NCBI GenBank assembly: GCA_022837595.1
Contig: JALHFX010000058.1
Coordinates: 1 to 12,720, forward strand
Direction of reading: 5' to 3'
DNA length: 12,720 nucleotides
DNA from: Propionibacterium sp.
GTDB lineage: Bacteria; Actinomycetota; Actinomycetes; Propionibacteriales; Propionibacteriaceae
In this document: in pieces, positions 7,763 through 12,720 of the stretch
Layout of the letters: each line of letters begins with the position of its first letter
Numbering within the stretch: position 1 is the first letter of the stretch
Program-made: the position numbers and the translations under genes
Notes under the pieces: generated by a model
What the model was told of the DNA's origin: nothing
The model's database searches: none
What the model saw: the letters and a program-made list of their open reading frames with translations, nothing else

Positions 7763-10006
7763 ATGAAGACGAAGGAATTGCGCGGTCGATACTTCTATCG
7801 GCGCTGGTTGGCGATCGTGGCGGCTTTGGCTTTGGCATTGGCAGCCGCGCAATTCACATTCACCGCACAGGCTTCGGCCGATGTCATCGGCACCGAGTGC
7901 AGTGGCGGCGCCATTCAGATCATCGCGCACCAAGACGATGACCTGCTGTTTCAGAGTCCTGACATTCTGCGTGACGTCGACCAGGGACGCTGTGTGCGCA
8001 CCGTCTATGTGACAGCGGGCGACAGCGGCTACGAAGACGATTACTGGCAGTCACGCGAGTCGGGCGCCGAGGCGGCCTGGGCCCAGGCCGCCGGTGTCTC
8101 CAACTCGTGGACGACCAGCACGATTTCGCTTGCCGGCAAGTCGGTTCGGATGCGTACCCTCAAGAGCGCGCCGAACGTGACGCTCATCTTCATGCGCCTG
8201 CCGGACGGCTTCCCGCTGGGCACCGGATCTGCTGCCCAGGGGTATCAGAGCCTCTACCGGCTGCTCACGGGCGCCATCTCGACGGTCACCGCGGTGGACG
8301 GCAGCACATCCTATACGTCGACCACTTTGCGTAATTCCCTGCTCGCCGCCATCCAGGACAACGACTACACCTGGGTGCGCACCCAGGACTATGTGACCTA
8401 TTACGGTGGCGACCAGGATCATTACGATCATCACGCCGTCGCTTTCCTGGCACGAGATGCAACGGGTTACTACACGAACGACTGCGTCCTGAGTTCTTAC
8501 CTGGGGTACGGCGATTTCCTTCTCAATGGTGCTTGGCCGGCCAATATTGCTTCGAGCGATCTGACCCGCAAGACCTCAATATTCACGACCTACGCCAAGT
8601 ACGACGACGAGGTCGATATCAGCGAGTACCAGCAACGCGGCTGGCTCGCACGGCAGTACGTAATTGCCATCAATGGCGACGCGGCCGCTGCAAATGCCGG
8701 CCTCGATCAGACGGTCACCGCGGGCAGCACGGTCACCTTGAACGGCACGGGATCGACGGGGGTGAGCGGGTTGACCTACAACTGGTCACAGACCTCCGGA
8801 ACCACGGTCGCGCTCAGCAGCACCAGCGCGTCCACCGCGACGTTCACGCCCACCACGGCGGGCAGCTACGTCTTCACATTGACCGCGACCAGCGGCGGTA
8901 CGAGTTCCACCGACTCCGTAACCATCACCGTGACGGGCGCTTCCGCTGCCAGTTCCTCCAGCGCGCCTTCAACGAGCGCGTCGTCTTCTGGGAGTTCGTC
9001 GGCATTGTCCAATCTGGCGATGGTGGGCGCGACGGTGACCCAGTCGTCCGAGGTTGCCGGGCAGGAAGGCAAGAAGGCCGTGGACGGGGTGGCGAAGGGC
9101 TATCCGGGCTACGACTCCAACGAGTGGTCAACCGATGGCGGTGGTGCCGGCAGCTGGATCACGCTCACGTGGAACACCCCGGTGACCCTGAGCAAGGTGG
9201 TGCTGTACGACAGGCCGAACAGCAATGACCGGATCACTGCCGGAACACTGGTCTTCTCGGACGGGTCGTCGGTGGCTGTGGGGCAGCTGAACAACGATGG
9301 CAGCGCCACGACGGTCAGCTTCACTGCCCGGACCGTGACCAGCGTCCAGCTCCAGATCACCAAGGTCGCCAGCAAGACCGAGAACGTGGGCCTGGCCGAG
9401 TTCGAGGCATGGGGCACCGCTGCGAGTACCGCACCCAGCACGACGACGAGTGCACCGACGACCGCGGCGCCCACCACCACGGCGCCCAGCACGACGGCGC
9501 CCAGCACGACGGCGCCCACGACCACGGCGCCCACCACGACGGCGCCCACGACCACGGCGCCCACCACGAGCGCGCCCAGCACGGCGACCAATGTTGCACG
9601 GCAGTCCACGGTGAAGGTCACCGCCTCGTCGCAGCAGTCCAGCTCGAAAGCCGCCAAAGCGGTCGATGGGGTGATCTCCGGTTACCCCGCCGACGCCACC
9701 AAGGAATGGGCGACCGATCGTGGCAAGGCGGGCAGTTGGATCACGCTGACCTGGTCGTCGGCGGTGACCGTCAACAAGATCGTGCTGTACGACCGTCCGA
9801 ACCTCGACGATCAGGTGCTCTCGGGAACCTTGGTCTTCTCCGATGGATCCACCATCGCTGTGGGCCAGTTGAACAACGATGGCACTGCCACCACCGTCTC
9901 CTTCGATCCCAAGAAGATCACCAGCGTCCAGTTCAAGGTCGATTCCGTCTCGTCGTCCACCTATGAGGTCGGCCTGGCCGAATTCGAGGTCTATGCATCC
10001 CAGTAG
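7763..10006 (+). CDS. Secreted PIG-L/LmbE deacetylase with one PKD-like and two F5/8C-like modules
   Basis: The predicted protein has 747 residues. ATG 7763 is chosen because AGGAGA (7754-7759) precedes it and a clean signal peptide follows (1-39, ASA cleavage site); an ATG at 7730 would add 11 residues before that. Residues about 46-306 are a PIG-L de-N-acetylase domain. By eye it is well over two-thirds identical to that of the large upstream gene, with metal motifs AHQDDD (H56, D58, D59) and DHYDHHAV (H220, D222, H223) and the conserved cysteine pair C46/C77. Then come a PKD-like module (about 310-391), a Ser/Ala linker (392-414), an F5/8C module (417-552), a linker of repeated Ala-Pro-Thr-Thr (553-609) and a final F5/8C module (610-747). 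The predicted role is removal of N-acetyl groups from an extracellular glycan, with the F5/8C modules binding sugar. No covalent wall anchor is visible. It lies 191 bases after the YfhO-like gene and before a strong hairpin. Confidence 0.88.
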   Translation: MKTKELRGRYFYRRWLAIVAALALALAAAQFTFTAQASADVIGTECSGGAIQIIAHQDDDLLFQSPDILRDVDQGRCVRTVYVTAGDSGYEDDYWQSRESGAEAAWAQAAGVSNSWTTSTISLAGKSVRMRTLKSAPNVTLIFMRLPDGFPLGTGSAAQGYQSLYRLLTGAISTVTAVDGSTSYTSTTLRNSLLAAIQDNDYTWVRTQDYVTYYGGDQDHYDHHAVAFLARDATGYYTNDCVLSSYLGYGDFLLNGAWPANIASSDLTRKTSIFTTYAKYDDEVDISEYQQRGWLARQYVIAINGDAAAANAGLDQTVTAGSTVTLNGTGSTGVSGLTYNWSQTSGTTVALSSTSASTATFTPTTAGSYVFTLTATSGGTSSTDSVTITVTGASAASSSSAPSTSASSSGSSSALSNLAMVGATVTQSSEVAGQEGKKAVDGVAKGYPGYDSNEWSTDGGGAGSWITLTWNTPVTLSKVVLYDRPNSNDRITAGTLVFSDGSSVAVGQLNNDGSATTVSFTARTVTSVQLQITKVASKTENVGLAEFEAWGTAASTAPSTTTSAPTTAAPTTTAPSTTAPSTTAPTTTAPTTTAPTTTAPTTSAPSTATNVARQSTVKVTASSQQSSSKAAKAVDGVISGYPADATKEWATDRGKAGSWITLTWSSAVTVNKIVLYDRPNLDDQVLSGTLVFSDGSTIAVGQLNNDGTATTVSFDPKKITSVQFKVDSVSSSTYEVGLAEFEVYASQ
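9467..9586 (+). repeat. Eight 15-bp tandem repeats encoding Ala-Pro-Thr/Ser-Thr-Thr
   Basis: There are eight in-frame units of the type GCG CCC ACN ACN ACG. Units 2 and 3 are identical, units 4 and 6 are identical, and units 5 and 7 are nearly so. The last two units end in Ser and Ala codons. A degenerate ninth unit precedes them (9452-9466). Because the unit is a multiple of three, copy number can change without breaking the frame. The encoded Pro/Thr-rich stretch is a flexible linker, and a plausible O-glycosylation target, between two F5/8C modules. Confidence 0.9.
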
Positions 10007-10070
10007 CCGAAGCAGCTGTTCAGTTCGGCGAACAGGATCCCCTCGATCAGCAACTGCAGTTCCCGGCCTG

Positions 10071-10103
10071 CCCGGAGCGCCACGCCGTGGTGGCGGCTCC
10101 GGG
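10071..10103 (+). terminator. Strong hairpin terminator after the second deacetylase gene
   Basis: CCCGGAGCGCCAC (10071-10083) pairs with GTGGC-G-GCTCCGGG (10090-10103). This gives 13 pairs with one bulged G and a six-base loop. It lies 65 bases after the stop and has no T tract. It probably ends the transcript carrying the deacetylase and YfhO-like genes, making the next gene a separate unit. Confidence 0.65.
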
Positions 10104-10115
10104 TAGTCAGCAACG

Positions 10116-10130
10116 CTCGCAGACTGCGAG
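10116..10130. other. Small hairpin upstream of the pyruvyltransferase-GT2 gene
   Basis: CTCGCA (10116-10121) and TGCGAG (10125-10130) form a six-pair stem with a three-base loop. It could be an operator half-site pair, part of the preceding terminator, or chance. The rest of 10104-10208 holds no convincing promoter and a good ribosome binding site, AGGAG, at 10199-10203. Confidence 0.25.
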
Positions 10131-10208
10131 AATGTAGCCGTTGCCGCATCCGTCCACGTCGACCGCCTGCGTGCATGAATCAACCGGCTCCCTTCTCGAG
10201 GAGATTTC

Positions 10209-12515
10209 ATGCGAGTCGCACTGCTCTGCGATACCAGTCAGGCCGCCGATCGCCTCGGCAATGAGGCGATCCTCGCCTCGAGCGCAGAGCAACTGCAGTC
10301 GAGGGACATCGAGGTGGTCCCGATCTGCCGGGGCCACCATCGCGTTTCCGGCCGGCAGCCGTCGGACGAGCGGATCCTCGCGCTGGAGTTCCCCTGGCTG
10401 CCCGCAGACCGGCAGCGCTATCTGGCCGAGATCCGCGCGGTGCTGGCCGGTGATCGGCGAGCCCTGCCCGCCGGCGACAAGGTCTTCACCATCATCGACC
10501 AGCTGCGTGGCGTGGATGCGCTGGTCATCGGCGGTGGCGGCGCGCTGAACTCCCGCCTGGGCTGGCTGCTGTACGAACGCCTGGCAACGGCGCTGATCGT
10601 GGCGGGCCAAGGCAAACCGGTGATCCTCACCGGGCAGAGCATCGGCCCGGACCTTTCGGTCAGCGACCGGGAGGTGCTGGCGGAGTTGCTGGATCTGTGC
10701 AGCCTGGTGGGGCTTCGCGATGCCGACAGCTACCGGGCAGCGAAGCAGCTTCGTCCGGGTCATCCGGCCATCTTCCAGACCATGGACGACGCGGTACTGC
10801 TGGATGTCGATTGCACGGCCCCCCAAGCCAACCGGATCGGCGTGAGTCTGGACGCGCAGCAGTGGCCATTCCCTGACGACGACTACCTGAATGTGATGGC
10901 CGCGGTGATCGACGGGCTCGCGGAGCGCACCGGTGCCGAGGTCGAGTTCATTCCGCAGTCGGCTGACTCCGAGGGTGACGGGTCCGATCAAGAAGTCCAT
11001 CAGGCAGTAGCCCGCCGCTGCTCGCGCCCGGTGTCGGTCGCCCCGATCGAGAAGGGCACGGCCTCGTCCCAGCGACTCACCCGATGCCAGTGGGTGGTGA
11101 CGACACGAGTCCATCCGGTCGTCTTCGGGCTGCTCGCCGGGGCGGCGGTGCTGCCCATCGGTCTGGACCGCCGCGGGCTGAGCCGCATCGATGGTGCTCT
11201 GCGCAATTGGGGCTGGGCCGATGCGGCAGTCCCCTTCGCCGCGCTGTGGGACCCACAGACCGGGCGTGCGTCCGAAACGCTCCCGGGTCTGCTGGACGAA
11301 CTCGTGGCTGCCGCCGGTTCGGAGCGCGAACGGTCGGTCTCGGTGCGAGCCAGACGACTGGAGGAGGCGGCCCGGTGGTGGGATCGGGTGGCTGCCGCTG
11401 TGACCCGCCGCGATCAATCCCGCAAGGCCCTCGACCCGGTGGCAACCGTCGCGCGATTCAGCGCGAATCTGCAGGCGAAGATCGCGAGTTTCGGTCTGAC
11501 GGTGCCTGCGAGCGCCGAACCGGCCACCGCGATCATCATGCGAACCCGTGACCGAGCCGTGATGCTCGACCGGGCCGTCCAGGACGTGCTCGCCCAAACC
11601 GCCGCCGACTGGCAGTTGGTGGTGGTCAACGATGCGGGGACCCGCGAGCCGGTCGAGCAGGTGCTGGCCCGTTACGCGCACGATCTGGAGGGACGCCTGA
11701 GCGTCATCCACAATCCGGTCTCGCACGGCATGGAGGCGGCCAGCAATCTGGGTCTGGCGAACTCGGTCAGCGAGTTCGTGGTGATTCATGACGACGACGA
11801 TTCCTGGCAGCCCTGCTTCTTGCAGCAGACCGAGGCGCATCTGAGGGCTCATCGCGATGAGCAGGCCGTGGCGGTCAGCACGGATGTGGTGCTCGAACGT
11901 CTCGTCGGAGCCGATTACGTGGAGTACCACCGGTTTCCGTACTGGGCCGAATTGCGCGGTGCCCGGTTGATCGACTTCATGAAGGTCAACCGGATGGTGC
12001 CGATCTCGGTGCTCTACCGTCGCGAGGTGCACGAGCAGATCGGGTTGTACAACGAGCAGCTCCCGGTGGTCGGTGACTACGAGTTCTATCTGCGGCTCCT
12101 GCAGCAGCTCCGGGTGGGTTACATCGATCGCGGGCTGGCCGACTGGCGTCAGCGTCCGGACTCGACCGGCGCGAGCAGCAACTCGATGTTCGCCCTCGGT
12201 GACGCGCACCGCGACTACGACCTGGCGCTGCGCGACGCGTACTTGCGTGAGTGGACCGCCCAGAACGGCATCGGACTGCCGATGTTCATCGCGAAGACGG
12301 TGGAGCGGGAAGCCGACGGGCTCGCGCAGCGGATGGCCGAGCTGGTCGGCCCGGACCCCTTGCTCAAGGAGGTCGACGCCAAGCTCGACCTCATCTTGGA
12401 ACGCCTGGATCAGATCGAGCGGCAGCTGGCAGAGCCGGGCTCCGATGACCCCGGCAGCAAGGTCGTCAGCGCGCGAGATGCCCTGCGCAAGATTGCTCGT
12501 CGTCCGGGCCATTAG
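10209..12515 (+). CDS. Polysaccharide pyruvyltransferase fused to family 2 glycosyltransferase
   Basis: The predicted protein has 768 residues, with ATG 10209 preceded by AGGAG at 10199-10203. Residues 1 to about 370 look like a polysaccharide pyruvyl transferase (CsaB/Pvg1 family). This family moves pyruvate from phosphoenolpyruvate onto a sugar as a ketal. Visible motifs are the N-terminal VALLCDTS strand, GGGGALNS (108-115), LTGQSIGP (140-147), GLRDADSY (168-175) and TTRVHPVVFGLLAG (298-311), whose R300 and H302 fit the family's Arg-x-His signature. After a basic linker with possible helix (about 371-430), residues about 438-660 are a GT-A fold family 2 glycosyltransferase. It has RTRDRAVMLDRA, QLVVVNDAG, an acidic run HDDDD (527-531) for metal and nucleotide sugar, and GDYEFYLRL (622-630) holding the likely catalytic acid. 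A heptad-like segment (about 717-742) near the C-terminus may oligomerise. There are no signal peptide or membrane helices, so it should act in the cytoplasm. The exact sugars are unknown. Confidence 0.8.
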   Translation: MRVALLCDTSQAADRLGNEAILASSAEQLQSRDIEVVPICRGHHRVSGRQPSDERILALEFPWLPADRQRYLAEIRAVLAGDRRALPAGDKVFTIIDQLRGVDALVIGGGGALNSRLGWLLYERLATALIVAGQGKPVILTGQSIGPDLSVSDREVLAELLDLCSLVGLRDADSYRAAKQLRPGHPAIFQTMDDAVLLDVDCTAPQANRIGVSLDAQQWPFPDDDYLNVMAAVIDGLAERTGAEVEFIPQSADSEGDGSDQEVHQAVARRCSRPVSVAPIEKGTASSQRLTRCQWVVTTRVHPVVFGLLAGAAVLPIGLDRRGLSRIDGALRNWGWADAAVPFAALWDPQTGRASETLPGLLDELVAAAGSERERSVSVRARRLEEAARWWDRVAAAVTRRDQSRKALDPVATVARFSANLQAKIASFGLTVPASAEPATAIIMRTRDRAVMLDRAVQDVLAQTAADWQLVVVNDAGTREPVEQVLARYAHDLEGRLSVIHNPVSHGMEAASNLGLANSVSEFVVIHDDDDSWQPCFLQQTEAHLRAHRDEQAVAVSTDVVLERLVGADYVEYHRFPYWAELRGARLIDFMKVNRMVPISVLYRREVHEQIGLYNEQLPVVGDYEFYLRLLQQLRVGYIDRGLADWRQRPDSTGASSNSMFALGDAHRDYDLALRDAYLREWTAQNGIGLPMFIAKTVEREADGLAQRMAELVGPDPLLKEVDAKLDLILERLDQIERQLAEPGSDDPGSKVVSARDALRKIARRPGH

Positions 12516-12569
12516 TCGTGTTGCCCGGTGAGGTTGTGAACAGGTTCTCCTGGTGTTTGGCCGCCGATG

Positions 12570-12603
12570 CCGGGTGCTCCGGGCACGACGGGATCGCACC
12601 CGG
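12570..12603. terminator. Hairpin between the fusion gene and the next gene
   Basis: CCGGGTGC (12570-12577) and GCACCCGG (12596-12603) are perfect inverted repeats of eight bases with an 18-base loop. TCC/GGA inside the loop can extend the stem past a two-base bulge. It lies 55 bases after the stop at 12515. It could be a terminator or a leader structure of the following gene. Confidence 0.45.
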
Positions 12604-12681
12604 AAGAGCGACTCACGGCCCGATTCAGGTAGATTGTCTGAAGGTGCCGAGCCGGTGCCGCGCGAGTACGTCAGGAGAGTC

Positions 12682-12720
12682 ATGGACGCGGATCTGGTTG
12701 TGGTGGGATCGGGCTTGTTC
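12682..12720 (+). CDS. glf: Flavoprotein N-terminus, probable UDP-galactopyranose mutase (partial)
   Basis: Only 13 codons are inside the window: MDADLVVVGSGLF. They follow a good ribosome binding site, AGGAG, at 12673-12677 (four-base spacing). The pattern DLVVVGSGLF is the first beta strand and glycine-rich turn of an FAD-binding Rossmann fold. The particular form VVVGSG followed by a hydrophobic residue and Phe is characteristic of actinobacterial UDP-galactopyranose mutase. That enzyme converts UDP-galactopyranose to UDP-galactofuranose for wall galactan. The position next to glycan genes fits. Other FAD-dependent oxidoreductases start in a similar way, so the specific name is provisional until the rest of the gene is read. 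Confidence 0.55.
   Translation, partial: MDADLVVVGSGLF

Noticed and set aside
9452..9586. Regular repeats as a possible CRISPR array
   Set aside because: The units are contiguous 15-mers without spacers and read in frame as a protein linker inside a complete gene.
9128..10210. 360-codon minus-strand open frame opposite the second deacetylase gene
   Set aside because: It has low-complexity Arg/Gly runs where the plus strand encodes the Ala-Pro-Thr-Thr repeat, and no domain. It is a shadow of the real gene.
12630..12635. TAGATT as the -10 element of a promoter for the flavoprotein gene
   Set aside because: No acceptable -35 element lies 16-18 bases upstream, and a single hexamer is too weak to call.
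10107..12683. 858-codon open frame on the minus strand opposite the pyruvyltransferase-GT2 gene
   Set aside because: It mirrors the real gene, is rich in Arg, His, Gln and Pro with no recognisable domain, and is explained by high GC at third codon positions. The plus-strand protein has two clear enzyme domains.

Overview
This 12.7 kb window is high-GC DNA with GTG as well as ATG starts, strong purine-rich ribosome binding sites and GC-rich hairpins lacking clear U tracts. Together with the gene families present, this points to a Gram-positive actinobacterium. The genus cannot be fixed from the sequence; a Propionibacteriales-like organism is only a guess. The theme is cell-surface glycan building and modification.

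Layout. (1) The left edge (1-201, +) is the C-terminal end of a GtrA-type membrane protein, closed by a strong hairpin that spans its stop codon. (2) A convergent minus-strand gene (270-863) encodes an unrecognised single-pass membrane protein with a Pro/Thr-rich stalk. (3) Five genes then run on the plus strand. They are a very large secreted PIG-L/LmbE-type deacetylase with six PKD-like and four F5/8C-like modules (994-5238); a YfhO-like polytopic membrane protein, probably a GT-C glycosyltransferase (5316-7571); a second, shorter secreted PIG-L deacetylase paralogous to the first (7763-10006), followed by a clear hairpin terminator; a fusion of a polysaccharide pyruvyltransferase with a family 2 glycosyltransferase (10209-12515), also followed by a hairpin; and the first 13 codons of a flavoprotein that looks like UDP-galactopyranose mutase (12682 to the right edge).

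How the genes may work together (inference). The cytoplasmic fusion enzyme and the mutase would supply a pyruvylated, possibly galactofuranose-containing polymer. The YfhO-like protein would add sugars on the outer face of the membrane; in Bacillus and Listeria, YfhO-type enzymes work with a GtrA-type flippase. The two secreted deacetylases, held on the wall glycan by carbohydrate-binding-like modules, would remove N-acetyl groups from sugars outside the cell. The strongest signal in the window is this arrangement: a YfhO-like gene directly between two paralogous, differently built secreted deacetylases.

No RNA genes, insertion sequences, CRISPR arrays or phage genes were seen. No gap between genes exceeds 300 bases; the longest are 7572-7762 and 10007-10208.
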